From contig JAJPIK010000027.1 of the NCBI GenBank assembly GCA_021324795.1, positions 1 through 64,000 on the forward strand: 64,000 bases of DNA, read 5' to 3'. A program made the position numbers and the translations under genes. This stretch comes from Chloroflexota bacterium (GTDB taxonomy: Bacteria > Chloroflexota > UBA6077 > FW602-bin22 > CADDYW01). Under the pieces are notes generated by a model that had not been told where the DNA came from, ran no database searches, and was given only the letters and a program-made list of their open reading frames with translations. Positions 18,186-26,889 of this stretch are shown here, in pieces. Numbering within the stretch: the first letter of the stretch is position 1; each line of letters starts with the position of its first letter.

Positions 18186-20017
18186 CCCTTCTGGAGCCGG
18201 GCGCGCTCGTCGCGCTGGCTGCTGTTCCGCTGATCCTCCTGATGTACATTTTGCGACCCCATCATCGTCGACAGGTAGTGCCAAGCGTGCGCCTCTGGCA
18301 GCACCTCTCCAGCGATCTCGAAGGGCGTCCGCGTTGGCGGCTTCCCCTGGCAAGTCTTCTCCTGCTGCTCCAGTTACTGGTGGCCGGCGGAGTGGCGTTC
18401 GCCTTGGCTCGCCCTGCGCTTCCCGGCGCGACTCGCCAGCACTTAATTCTGGTGATCGACACGTCGCCGACGATGCTGTCGACGGATGTCAGTCCAAATC
18501 GGCTTGCGCTGGCGACGCGTGATGCCCGTGAGCTGCTTAGTCAGTTGAAACCAGAAGACCTAGCGACGTTGATCGCGATGGATCCATTACCCCGCATTGC
18601 CGCCTCGGGACAGGGCCCGACGGCCCTGGATGGGGCTTTGGGGAAGCTCACGGCGGCACCACGGCAAGGCGACGTGCGGAGCGCACTTCTATTGGCAGCG
18701 CAAACTGCCGCTCAATCGTCGGATACGCACAATCGGATCGTGGTTCTGTCGGATGGCACCTTCGACAACACTGCCTTGGCTGGACTAGGGCCTATTCCCG
18801 CTGACGTATCCTTCCAACAGGTAGGTGGAAGCGACGACAATCAAGCGATCACTGCTTTAAGCGTGCGGCCGATGATTGGCTCAATCGATCGCTATCTTGG
18901 TTTCGTTCAAATCACCAATTTTTCCCATCAAGATAAGTCGGTCGGGTTTCAGGCAACCGCGGATGGCATTCCTGTCGACCAGCGAACGTTGAAGCTTCCA
19001 GCGCGTGGACACGTTGAAGTGTCACTACCGTTGCCGGTGGGCACGCGGTCACTCGCGGTGAGCTTGCGCACCGACGATAAGTATGCTTTGGATAATCAAG
19101 CCCAAGTGTTGGTGCCGGCATCGACCGTCGTGCCAGTGACGGTCGTCGCGACTGACCCGACGATCTGGGAACGGGCATTGAAAACGCTGCCAAACGTCCA
19201 GGTGCGGAGCGTCGCGCCGGGCGCGTACCGCCCGGACAACGCCGCGGTCACCATCTTCGATGGATTTGTACCCGCCAGTCTGCCGACCGGTGCAATCATT
19301 CTGGTGGCTCCTCCGCAAGGGAATTCGCTCATTCAAGTCTCCGGAACGCTGCCGACCACGAATGTGATCCAGACCGATCCGGGGAATCCCCTATTCGATT
19401 CGGTCGACCTGACCGGGTTGGCAGTCCCCCAAGCTGACCGGATCGAGGGATTGAGCTGGGCCCAGCCGATCGTCGAAACCGGTGCAGGACCGGTCATGTT
19501 CCAAGGCGAACTGCAAGGACGTAACGTGGTCGTGATCGGTTTTGAACCCTCCCAGACGCAGTGGCCGGAGCGCATTGCCTTCCCGATTTTTGTCGCGAAC
19601 GTTGTACAAACGCTCGCGCCTGCCACCTTTCCAACGGCGATTGCCCCCGGCGACGTCCTCGACATCCCGGCGACTGGCAGTGCTGACCGGATGCTGGTTC
19701 AACTGCCCAATGGCAAGGTAGACGTCTTCGCCATGGCCGGGCGCCCAATTCGCTTTGCCGACACCGCGGCTAGTGGGCAATACACCGTTACCGCATTGAA
19801 AGGTACGACGATCGTCAGTCAGCAGCAATTCGTGGCGAGCAAGCTTGGTGTAGCCGAAAGCGACATCATGCCACGCGTTGATCCTCAACAGCTTACCCGT
19901 GTTGGTAGTCCACCCGGGCAGCCAAGCGAGCATGACGTCTGGCCATGGGTGGCCGGAGGTGCACTGGTCGTGATGAGTGCTGAATGGTTCTTGTATTTCC
20001 GTCGGCTGGCGCCGTGA
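18182..20017 (+). CDS. BatA-like membrane protein with VWA domain
   Basis: 611 residues. Starts with the BatA-type N terminus (two hydrophobic segments, about 5-20 and 55-80, around a PSVRLWQHL loop), followed by a VWA domain with metal motif DTSPT near residue 97 and DGTFDN. The large middle part is beta-rich and extracytoplasmic; a final helix lies at about 580-600. Coupled to DUF58 by an ATGA overlap. Likely part of a membrane complex with the flanking genes; the target is unknown. Confidence 0.85.
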   Translation: MTLLEPGALVALAAVPLILLMYILRPHHRRQVVPSVRLWQHLSSDLEGRPRWRLPLASLLLLLQLLVAGGVAFALARPALPGATRQHLILVIDTSPTMLSTDVSPNRLALATRDARELLSQLKPEDLATLIAMDPLPRIAASGQGPTALDGALGKLTAAPRQGDVRSALLLAAQTAAQSSDTHNRIVVLSDGTFDNTALAGLGPIPADVSFQQVGGSDDNQAITALSVRPMIGSIDRYLGFVQITNFSHQDKSVGFQATADGIPVDQRTLKLPARGHVEVSLPLPVGTRSLAVSLRTDDKYALDNQAQVLVPASTVVPVTVVATDPTIWERALKTLPNVQVRSVAPGAYRPDNAAVTIFDGFVPASLPTGAIILVAPPQGNSLIQVSGTLPTTNVIQTDPGNPLFDSVDLTGLAVPQADRIEGLSWAQPIVETGAGPVMFQGELQGRNVVVIGFEPSQTQWPERIAFPIFVANVVQTLAPATFPTAIAPGDVLDIPATGSADRMLVQLPNGKVDVFAMAGRPIRFADTAASGQYTVTALKGTTIVSQQQFVASKLGVAESDIMPRVDPQQLTRVGSPPGQPSEHDVWPWVAGGALVVMSAEWFLYFRRLAP

Positions 20018-20027
20018 GGCGAGAGCA

Positions 20028-22763
20028 ATGACACTGACCTTTACCAATCCCTTTGCCTTATGGCTGCTACTACTCCTTCCGATCATTGTCCTGGTCGGCT
20101 GGTTGGGTATCGTCTATTTGCCGCGTCAGGTTCGCAACGCGGCAGTCGTCGTTCGGGTGCTCATTACCACGGCCTTGATTCTCGCGCTCGCCCAGCCGGT
20201 TTTGCACCGGTCGAGCAACCTGCTGTCGGTCATCTACGTCGTCGATCGCTCGGCGAGCGCGACGTTTAATGGGGCGAGCGTTGCTGACCAATGGGTGAAG
20301 CAGGCGATGGCGCAAGCAGGACCCAATGACCACGTAGGTGAGGTGGATTTTGGTGCCAATGCAGTGGTCACGAAGCCCCTTGGCGTTAAGGCGACGGTCA
20401 CACCCATACCAACGGTTGACCCGAGCTCGACGAACCTCGCCGCGGCGCTCCACCTTGCGACCTCGCTCTTCCCGCCCACCGGGGCCCATCGGATCGTTGT
20501 CCTGTCGGACGGCCAGGCGAATGTTGGCGACGTGCAGGCCGAGGCACGCCAGGATTCGACGCGAGACGTCCAAATCGATGTCGTTCCGGTCAGCCCCCCT
20601 TCGTCGCTTCACGAAGTGCTGATTCGGTCGGTATCGGCCCCTCCCTATCTTCGGGTCGGGCAGCACTTTGACCTCAGTACTGACGTCTATAGCACGAGCA
20701 AAACGTCGGGAACCTTGACGCTTTTCCGTGATGGTCAGGCCATCAATCAGGGACAAGTCAATTTGACGCCGGGCGACAACCGTTTTACCGTAAGTCTGGA
20801 CGCGAAGGATGAAGGGTTTCACTCTTACGCCGCGGTGATCCAAAGCGTGGACGATACCTATTCGCAAAACAACCAAGCGTTCACTTACACCGTGGTGAAG
20901 CCAGCCGGAAAAATCGCGGTGGTTGCCGCGAATCCTCAGGATGCGAATGCCTTGGTTGGTGCCTTGAAGAACAGTGGCCTCAGCGTTGACCTGCTGGCAC
21001 CGCGAGCCATTCCCCCGAGCCTGAACGCCGTGAAAGGCTACGATAGCATAGTGGTCGTGAACACGCCGGCGACTGATTTCACGCTTGATCAAATGAAAAC
21101 CTTGGCTGGTTTTGCTCACGACCTGGGCCACGGCCTCGTGGTTATTGGCGGTGAGCAATCGTATGGCCTTGGGAAGTACGACGGTACGCCGTTAGGTGAC
21201 GCGCTGCCGGTCAATGGTACGGTGCCGGGCAACGTTGATAATGGCAAGGTTGCCTTAGTTCTGGTCATCGACAAGTCGGGAAGCATGGACGAGACTGAAG
21301 GTGGTGTCCGCAAGATGGCGATGGCAGACAAGGCTGCGCAGCTCGCGATTGGCATGCTGGCGCCAACGGATGACATTGGTGTCGTGGCGTTCGACACCGA
21401 TCCGACCTGGGTGATCCCTGTGCAACAGGTTGGTGACCAGAACAATCGTCAGAAGATTGAAGATCAGGTCGGTAAGATTGAAGCCTCCGGTGGAACGGAT
21501 ATCTTCCAAGCCCTGCAAGTTGCTTATAACGGGATCCATCAAAGTAATGCTCGCTATAAGCACATTATCTTGGCCAGCGATGGCAACTCTTTGGTCGATT
21601 CGGACTACACCCAGCTTCTGAATCACATTCAGCAGGAGCACATCACCCTCTCGACGATCGCGATTGGTACCGACGCCGACCTAAAGCTGATGCAGATGCT
21701 GGCCCAGAAAGGCAATGGGCGCTACTACTACACCGATCAGGCGGCCGACATTCCTCAGATCACGACCCGCGAGACGCGGATTGTCAGTGGCTCGGCCAAG
21801 GTTGATTCGCAGTTCCAGCCGATCGTCGCGACGCAGAGTCCACTCCTCCAATCGGTCGTCGCTCGCAATCTCCCGCAGCTCAGTGGTTACGTGGTGACGA
21901 CGCCGCGTGATTCAGCCGAGGTGTCCCTCCAGTCCGACCGAAAAGATCCGATCCTGGCGGAATGGAATTATGGCTTAGGCCGTGTCGCTGCCTGGACGTC
22001 AGATTTATCAACCCATTGGGCTAATGACTGGCTCAAGTGGTCGGGCTTCAACGGCTTCTGGTCGCAGGTAGTGAACTGGAGTATGGAGCCGGCCAACGAT
22101 CCGAATATTCAGACGTCCTACGACGTCAAAGGGTCTGTCGTCGACTTCAAAGTTGACGTTGTGAACGATCAAGGAGTTTTCCAAGATTTGCTCGATATGC
22201 GCGCGCAGATTCACCGGGCGAACGGGCAAATGACCGAAGTACCCCTGGTTCAAACGCGCCCGGGCCGTTATGAGGCCCAGTTCAGCATCACGACGCCTGG
22301 GGCCTACCCTATTGATGTCGTTCAGTACAAAGGTAATCAGGTGGTCCAGCAAGAAACGGCCGGGGTAGTCGTTTCATACCCGTCCGAATATCAGAATTTT
22401 GGCGTCAACCAGCAGCAACTTGCCGCGGTCGCCGCGATGACCGGTGGCCAGGTGCTTCATGATCCGTCCGAGAGTTTCCGTCGCGACAGCATCGACTTCC
22501 AGGGTCAAGATTCCGTCGATTTGTGGCCGTGGCTCCTCGCGCTGGCGGCCGTCTTGTTCCCGATCGATGTCGCCATTCGCCGGCTACGTGTCGATCCGCT
22601 TGACGTCATCCGTCGCGGTTGGGGAAACGGACGTCGCGGAGCGAGCGGACTTGGAAATTGGCTGGACGGGCAGCGACGTGGCGCAGGCCAGTGGCTTCGC
22701 CGCTCAATTGGCCTTGCGATTGGTTATACGATTGGGCTTGCTCGGCTGCGCTCTAATTCGTAA
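20028..22763 (+). CDS. Large VWA/glutamine-amidotransferase-like membrane protein
   Basis: 911 residues. Two N-terminal membrane segments, a first VWA-like domain with VVDRSAS near 70, an Ig-like beta region, a class I amidotransferase-like domain (GLVVIGGEQSYGLG near 370) without an obvious catalytic Cys, then a classical VWA domain with DKSGS near 415 and GGTD, and one final helix near 835-855 followed by a basic tail. This domain order is typical of large proteins next to BatA and DUF58. It lies 10 bases after the previous gene. Confidence 0.88.
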   Translation: MTLTFTNPFALWLLLLLPIIVLVGWLGIVYLPRQVRNAAVVVRVLITTALILALAQPVLHRSSNLLSVIYVVDRSASATFNGASVADQWVKQAMAQAGPNDHVGEVDFGANAVVTKPLGVKATVTPIPTVDPSSTNLAAALHLATSLFPPTGAHRIVVLSDGQANVGDVQAEARQDSTRDVQIDVVPVSPPSSLHEVLIRSVSAPPYLRVGQHFDLSTDVYSTSKTSGTLTLFRDGQAINQGQVNLTPGDNRFTVSLDAKDEGFHSYAAVIQSVDDTYSQNNQAFTYTVVKPAGKIAVVAANPQDANALVGALKNSGLSVDLLAPRAIPPSLNAVKGYDSIVVVNTPATDFTLDQMKTLAGFAHDLGHGLVVIGGEQSYGLGKYDGTPLGDALPVNGTVPGNVDNGKVALVLVIDKSGSMDETEGGVRKMAMADKAAQLAIGMLAPTDDIGVVAFDTDPTWVIPVQQVGDQNNRQKIEDQVGKIEASGGTDIFQALQVAYNGIHQSNARYKHIILASDGNSLVDSDYTQLLNHIQQEHITLSTIAIGTDADLKLMQMLAQKGNGRYYYTDQAADIPQITTRETRIVSGSAKVDSQFQPIVATQSPLLQSVVARNLPQLSGYVVTTPRDSAEVSLQSDRKDPILAEWNYGLGRVAAWTSDLSTHWANDWLKWSGFNGFWSQVVNWSMEPANDPNIQTSYDVKGSVVDFKVDVVNDQGVFQDLLDMRAQIHRANGQMTEVPLVQTRPGRYEAQFSITTPGAYPIDVVQYKGNQVVQQETAGVVVSYPSEYQNFGVNQQQLAAVAAMTGGQVLHDPSESFRRDSIDFQGQDSVDLWPWLLALAAVLFPIDVAIRRLRVDPLDVIRRGWGNGRRGASGLGNWLDGQRRGAGQWLRRSIGLAIGYTIGLARLRSNS

Positions 22764-22793
22764 AATGATTGCACCAATGACGTGGAGTATGTC

Positions 22794-23198
22794 ATGCTAT
22801 CCGACCGCACCTTACAGCGGCGCCCTCCGTCTCACCGACTTGGCGCGGTCAGATGGCTCAAGATCGCGAGCGTCGTCGGTTCGCTCGTCGCCCTCTATCT
22901 CATTATTGATGTGCCGCCGTCGACCATCTGGATCCGCGCGGCGTTGGTGAGCGACTTTAGCCTTGTCGCCACGGGTATCGCGTCGCTCGTCGCGTACCGC
23001 CTCAGTTTCCGCCTCTCCCATTCACGGCGCGCACAAGGAAACGTCAGCCAGTCCGTACGTCATGGCCTGGTCACTGGCCTTGTTGTTCTCCTCTTGTTGA
23101 GTCTCCAACTTCTCCGCATGCTCCGCCCGTTCAGTCTAGTCGTTCTGGTGGCTGTCTTCGTTGTCGGCCAGGTCTACGTTCTCCTGCACCGGCCCTAA
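22794..23198 (+). CDS. Small four-helix membrane protein
   Basis: 134 residues, four hydrophobic segments separated by short basic loops. I recognise no family. It is the last gene of the DUF58/VWA operon, 30 bases after the large VWA protein. ATG 22794 has TGGAG at 22783-22787; a GTG at 22782 would include that site. Confidence 0.65.
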   Translation: MLSDRTLQRRPPSHRLGAVRWLKIASVVGSLVALYLIIDVPPSTIWIRAALVSDFSLVATGIASLVAYRLSFRLSHSRRAQGNVSQSVRHGLVTGLVVLLLLSLQLLRMLRPFSLVVLVAVFVVGQVYVLLHRP

Positions 23199-23224
23199 AG
23201 CGCGGGCCAGATCGGTTGAGTGGG

Positions 23225-23335
23225 CGGTCAGAGAGCCTCACCTCGTCGGCTGCGGCCTCCACCCCTTCCCCACTGCAGGAGAGGGACAGGGAGTGAGGGA
23301 TCTCGGTGGCTCAGCCCAATGAAATAGCAACTTGC
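23225..23335. repeat. Dispersed intergenic repeat (palindromic, C-rich)
   Basis: The text around ccaccccttccccactgcag and gagagggacagggagtgagg is a degenerate form of a well-known intergenic element of bacterial genomes (ctcaccccct / aggggagagggg). A related piece is at 33200-33250. It fills most of the gap between convergent genes. Confidence 0.45.
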
Positions 23336-23429
23336 CTTAAGTCTTAGCCATTGATGGCTGCCATTCGCTGTGAAAGACGCAAGGTCTGTTGCGGGGACCG
23401 AAGAGGGCCCAGGGGCCTGCCCAACTCTG

Positions 23430-24743
23430 CTACACAGATCGCAGGACTTCCAGTCGTTCAAGAAGGTCGACCAGCACTCGACCGTCAAACCCAAGCGTCT
23501 CTCCTAGAGCGCGCTTGTATGCAGCAAGGTAAACTGAGAATAGGTTGCTCGGCATGTCCCGATAGGTGAGAAACCCATTCAACCATTGAATGTCTTGACT
23601 GAGCAACGTGAGGTCGCCGAAGGCAAGCGCGGCGGCGAGGGCGGGGGAAAGGTTATTGCCGCCCAGGACGATGTGGGCTTGGGTCAGACCGCGTTCTTCT
23701 AAGTCACGCCAGACGATGGCATCGATCAATGGATGCGCTCTGGCGAACGTTTCGCGCAGTGGAGAAAAGGGGTCGGAGTCGTCAGGTTCCCAGGTGGTGG
23801 AATCTTTACGTGTCAGGATCCGCTCCGTCGCCGCGACTGCCTGGCGAACGGTCTCGCCCAGGAATACGCCAGGAGTCTTCGCCCGAGTTGCCGCGGCCAC
23901 GTTGAAGATCCGGCCGCCGTAAGCCAAGCGCGGCCCAAGCGGAGCGATGCGGCGAGCGATCTCGAGCAAATTTCCAGCGGTCGCGAGCCGCTGCGCGAGG
24001 AGGATCACCAGATCAGGTTGAGTCTGCGCGATCGCCGCGCCGACGTTTTCGGCTGGCACGTCAGCGCCGAGGAACGTGACCTGCCAGCCGTGACGCCGGA
24101 GCAGGGTGCTGATGAATAAACCGGCGATCGAGTGTTGTTCACCTGGCGCACAGGCGACGAGGATGTGTTGGCTACGCCAGAGAGGCGGCGCCGCAGCGAT
24201 GAGCCGTTCGAAGTGACGCAGCACCATCTCTGAAGCAAAGTGCTCGTGATGTACCGACGCCTTGGCTTGATACCAGAGGTCGCCAATCTCGGCCAGTCCA
24301 CGTGCCACGACTTCAACGCTCACATCTTCCGGAGTGTAGAGTGCATATGCGTGGGTCAAGCAGACTGCTGCGGTTGATTCGTCAAACGCCAGACAGGCTT
24401 GTACCCAGGCTGCCCGGATATCATCGATCGCGTGGAGGGATGATACTGACGCTGGCGGTGTTGTGACCGCGGGTGATATTTGAAGTGGATCCTCGCCCTT
24501 GGCGACAAGCTGATTCCAGAGATCGACCGCTCGGCCAATGGTCATCCCTTCACGCTGACGCGCGACCAACCACCGCAATTGATCGATGTCCTGCTGAGAG
24601 TAGCGACGCTGGTGGCCCTCACTCCGGACCGGCCGCGGCACGCCGTAGCGTCGTTCCCAAGCGCGCAATGTGTCTGGCCGCAACCCTGTTTCGCGAACAA
24701 CGACTCGGACGTTATAAATCGCGGCCGCTCGCCCAGTGCTCAT
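23430..24743 (-). CDS. CarH-like B12-dependent light-responsive MerR-family repressor
   Basis: 437 residues. Residues 10-75 are a MerR helix-turn-helix (DTLRAWERRYGVPRPVR, then GHQRRYS). A four-helix cap follows with Trp157 and Glu167-His168, which is the W-x9-EH motif of CarH/LitR photoreceptors that cradles adenosylcobalamin. The cobalamin-binding fold has GEQHSIAG (His204 as lower axial ligand) and FLGADVP. In that family light breaks the Co-C bond, dissolves the tetramer and frees the promoter. Unusual is the extra C-terminal part of about 110 residues of unknown role. No carotenoid gene is in the window. Start at 24743 with GAGAGGA 7 bases upstream. Confidence 0.85.
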   Translation of the reverse strand: MSTGRAAAIYNVRVVVRETGLRPDTLRAWERRYGVPRPVRSEGHQRRYSQQDIDQLRWLVARQREGMTIGRAVDLWNQLVAKGEDPLQISPAVTTPPASVSSLHAIDDIRAAWVQACLAFDESTAAVCLTHAYALYTPEDVSVEVVARGLAEIGDLWYQAKASVHHEHFASEMVLRHFERLIAAAPPLWRSQHILVACAPGEQHSIAGLFISTLLRRHGWQVTFLGADVPAENVGAAIAQTQPDLVILLAQRLATAGNLLEIARRIAPLGPRLAYGGRIFNVAAATRAKTPGVFLGETVRQAVAATERILTRKDSTTWEPDDSDPFSPLRETFARAHPLIDAIVWRDLEERGLTQAHIVLGGNNLSPALAAALAFGDLTLLSQDIQWLNGFLTYRDMPSNLFSVYLAAYKRALGETLGFDGRVLVDLLERLEVLRSV

Positions 24744-24789
24744 GACGCATCCTCTCGATGTTGCTTGATCACATCCGTGGGGCCGGCTG

Positions 24790-24824
24790 GCTCGATTCTT
24801 CGAGCTATTCTACTCTTCCGAGCT
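24790..24824 (-). promoter_or_regulatory. Candidate operator and -10 box of the CarH-like gene
   Basis: On the minus strand TAGAAT (24807-24812) is flanked by CGAGCT words at 24801-24806 and 24819-24824 (plus-strand reading), and an inverted GCTCG (24790-24794) pairs with CGAGC (24801-24805). Such repeats around a -10 box suit autoregulation by a MerR-type dimer or tetramer. Not proven. Confidence 0.4.
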
Positions 24825-24855
24825 AGAAGAGGCGGTATCAAACGTTGAGCCCGGG

Positions 24856-24884
24856 TTGCAATCCGGAGTGGCCCGGGGTATAAC
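24856..24884 (+). promoter_or_regulatory. Promoter of tRNA-Phe
   Basis: TTGCAA (24856-24861) and TATAAC (24879-24884) with exactly 17 bases between them. Transcription should begin near 24891, only a few bases before the tRNA. Confidence 0.7.
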
Positions 24885-24894
24885 TTTTGAGCAC

Positions 24895-24967
24895 GCCGAG
24901 GTAGCTCAGTCGGTAGAGCACATGACTGAAAATCATGGTGTCGCCAGTTCGATTCTGGCCCTCGGCA
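24895..24967 (+). tRNA. tRNA-Phe (anticodon GAA)
   Basis: Complete cloverleaf: acceptor GCCGAGG (24895-24901) pairs with CCTCGGC (24960-24966); D stem GCTC/GAGC; anticodon stem CATGA/TCATG around CTGAAAA; T stem GCCAG/CTGGC with the loop TTCGATT. Discriminator A; a full CCA is not encoded. Its 3' half is repeated in degenerate form at 25278-25322, which marks it as an integration site. Confidence 0.96.
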
Positions 24968-24974
24968 CCCAGAA

Positions 24975-25017
24975 AGCCCACCGGGAAGCCTTAAACGGCT
25001 TCGGTGGGCCTTTTTGT
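24975..25017 (+). terminator. Rho-independent terminator after tRNA-Phe
   Basis: GCCCACCG (from 24976) with CGGTGGGC (to 25009), inner pairs GAAGCC/GGCTTC around TTAAAC, then CTTTTTGTTT. It lies 8 bases after the tRNA. Confidence 0.85.
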
Positions 25018-25050
25018 TTACCCGAAAATTGGCCGTTGATAGGAAGATGG

Positions 25051-25262
25051 CTAGGCGCACTCTTTTTGCGGCGGAGTGCCCCGAAAGAGGTCGTCCATGG
25101 CATCGGCGGCGCACGGACTTGAGGAACAGGTGGGTGTAGGCATTAGCGGTCACCCGGATAGTGCTGTGGCCGAGCATCTCGCTGATCGCCTTCAGGGGGA
25201 CACCTTGAGCGAGTAGGAAGCTGGACGTGTCCAGCCTCCTGGACTTGAGTAGACGGCGGTGA
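25051..25262 (-). pseudogene. Remnant of a tyrosine-recombinase (phage-type integrase) gene, C-terminal end only
   Basis: Read from 25231 leftwards the minus strand gives SFLLAQGVPLKAISEMLGHS, then TIRVTANAYTHLF, the classical C-terminal part of tyrosine integrases including the LGHS...T..Y catalytic Tyr region. After HLF the frame breaks; the true C terminus (ADAMDDLFRGTPPQKECA, stop TAG at 25051-25053) continues in a neighbouring frame, so there is a frameshift near 25105-25120. Upstream the HDLRHT box is damaged (RRLDTS) and the N-terminal two thirds are gone. It lies between tRNA-Phe and a decayed copy of the tRNA 3' half. Confidence 0.85.
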
Positions 25263-25277
25263 ACGGCTTAGATGGGG

Positions 25278-25322
25278 CTGAAGATCATAGTATTGCTAGT
25301 TCGGTTCTGGCCCTTCGCACCC
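25278..25322 (+). repeat. Degenerate copy of the tRNA-Phe 3' half (decayed attachment site)
   Basis: This 45-base stretch aligns without gaps to 24926-24970 (anticodon loop to just past the acceptor stem) with 37 identical positions; six of the eight differences are transitions. Such a repeat is what an integrase that targets the 3' half of a tRNA leaves at the far end of its element. The intact tRNA and this copy enclose only the integrase remnant. Confidence 0.8.
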
Positions 25323-25335
25323 TAAGAAAAGTTGA

Positions 25336-25367
25336 TAAAAAACCCGCGCTGCGGCGCGGGTTTTTTG
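25336..25367 (+). terminator. Rho-independent terminator
   Basis: CCCGCGC (25343-25349) pairs with GCGCGGG (25354-25360) around a short loop, flanked by AAAAAA and TTTTTT. The A and T tracts make it usable in both directions. It ends just before the oxidoreductase gene at 25387. Confidence 0.85.
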
Positions 25368-25386
25368 CGAGGTAGGAGAAGCAGTC

Positions 25387-26328
25387 GTGGCAAGCCACAA
25401 GCTTAAGATTTTACTGAGCGTTGGACTTGGACCCTGGGCTTTTGGCAAGGGAGGAGCAGAGGCATTTTGGCGGTTCGTCGATCGGGCCGAGGAACGTCAG
25501 ATCGACTCGCTCTGGCTGAGCGATCGGCCGGTCTCGCCAATTGGCGCTACCAACTTCGTGCTTGATCCGCTGATCGCACTCGCCGGCGTCGCCGCGCGAA
25601 CACGAAAGCTCAAGCTTGGTACGAGCATCTACGTCCTGCCGCTTCGAAATCCGGTCTTGGCGGCGAAGGAGCTCGCAACCGTCGATTTTCTGTCGTCGGG
25701 GCGCATGCTGCTCGCGGTCGGCGTTGGCAACGAAGAGACACGCGAATTCGCGGCGTGCGGGGTGCCGAAAAACGAGCGTGGTGGTCGCCTGGATGAAGCG
25801 ATCGGCGTGATGCGCCGGCTCTGGCACGAGCCGGAAGTCACGCACAACGGCCGCTATTTTCAACTCGATCGGATCGTCGTCGACCCCAAGCCGCTTGGAC
25901 CGATGCCAATTTGGCTCGGTGGCCGCAGCGACGCAGCGTTTCGCCGGATTGGACGCTTGTGCGACGGCTGGTTGCCTTCAGCAATCCGGCCCGAGGAGAT
26001 GGCTGACGGCATCGCGAAGATTCAAGCCGTCGCTGCGGAGTTCGGTCGACAGATCGAAGACGATCACTTTGGGGCAGTTTTGACCTACTACGTCGACGAA
26101 AGCTTGGAAAGAGCGAAAGCCCGCGCCGCGCCATACCTGCTGCGCCGGCGACCCGATTTTCCGCCCGAGGAATTTGCTGCACTTGGCACGCTCGACGACT
26201 GCACGGCCAGGATCCGTTGCTACGTCGAGGCCGGCGCAGCGAAGTTCGTCATGCGACCCACCGGCCCACCTGAGGCCATCTTCGAGCAGCTTGACGCTTT
26301 GGCAGAGCTCCAGCGACTGGTTGCATGA
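25387..26328 (+). CDS. LLM-class flavin/F420-dependent oxidoreductase
   Basis: 313 residues, bacterial luciferase-like TIM barrel. Family features include IDSLWLSDR near residue 39-47, LGTSIYVLPLRNPVLAAKELATVD-type segment (about 77-100), SSGRMLLAVGVGN, and PMPIWLGGRSDAAFRR near 176-190. Members use FMN or F420 and oxidise varied substrates; the substrate is not predictable. GTG start at 25387 with TAGGAGA about 8 bases upstream. Stands alone after a terminator. Confidence 0.88.
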   Translation: MASHKLKILLSVGLGPWAFGKGGAEAFWRFVDRAEERQIDSLWLSDRPVSPIGATNFVLDPLIALAGVAARTRKLKLGTSIYVLPLRNPVLAAKELATVDFLSSGRMLLAVGVGNEETREFAACGVPKNERGGRLDEAIGVMRRLWHEPEVTHNGRYFQLDRIVVDPKPLGPMPIWLGGRSDAAFRRIGRLCDGWLPSAIRPEEMADGIAKIQAVAAEFGRQIEDDHFGAVLTYYVDESLERAKARAAPYLLRRRPDFPPEEFAALGTLDDCTARIRCYVEAGAAKFVMRPTGPPEAIFEQLDALAELQRLVA

Positions 26329-26475
26329 TTCGCGAATAACCGTAGACTTACCGCTGGCCCGAGCGTCACTCAATCTGATGAAGTTGACACGCCGCCCTCA
26401 CGCCGTCGCTTTGCTCAGGGCAACGCTCTGACCTTTCTTCCGGAGGAAGAGAGAATTTCAGAGAGAGCAGTAGTC

Positions 26476-26889
26476 CTATTCCTCGACCTTTTCGATAGTC
26501 CAGCCAAACTCATCCAAGGCTGGGTCTGATTGCCAAACACGGTAGATTGGCCCGTCGCCTTGATAGCGTACGTAAAGGGCGTTCTCGGCCTCACGCACAA
26601 TGTGCCACCGGGGATCTCGGTCGATCGAGATTGTCGTCGAGTTGCGATGCCGCAGGACGTTGCAGCGGAGCGCTTTTCCGGTTTCCAGGATTTCATACCA
26701 GGGATAGGAGAAACTAACCGGCGGTGGATTAGGCAGGAGTGGCTTACCGTTGAGCAGCCGTCGCAATAGGGCGCTATGATCGACATCGTTGGCAGTCGCA
26801 TCGCTATAGCCGTTTTGCTGACGGGTTTCCAACCAGGTGCGGATGCAGTCAATCACGAATTCGATCTGTTCGGGGGATAGCGGTTCCAT
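26476..26889 (-). CDS. Hypothetical protein
   Basis: 137 residues, cytoplasmic by appearance, no recognised domain. The C-terminal half is rich in aromatic residues (FSYPWYEI, RWHIV, YRVWQSD, FGWTIEKVEE) and looks beta-rich. ATG 26889 has AAAGG at 26895-26899, 5 bases upstream; an upstream ATG at 26916 lacks such a site. Confidence 0.6.
   Translation of the reverse strand: MEPLSPEQIEFVIDCIRTWLETRQQNGYSDATANDVDHSALLRRLLNGKPLLPNPPPVSFSYPWYEILETGKALRCNVLRHRNSTTISIDRDPRWHIVREAENALYVRYQGDGPIYRVWQSDPALDEFGWTIEKVEE

Noticed and set aside
24740-25177. Minus-strand open frame running through the tRNA-Phe
   Set aside because: It crosses a functional tRNA and its terminator on the opposite strand; only its first residues are integrase sequence, which is treated as a pseudogene.
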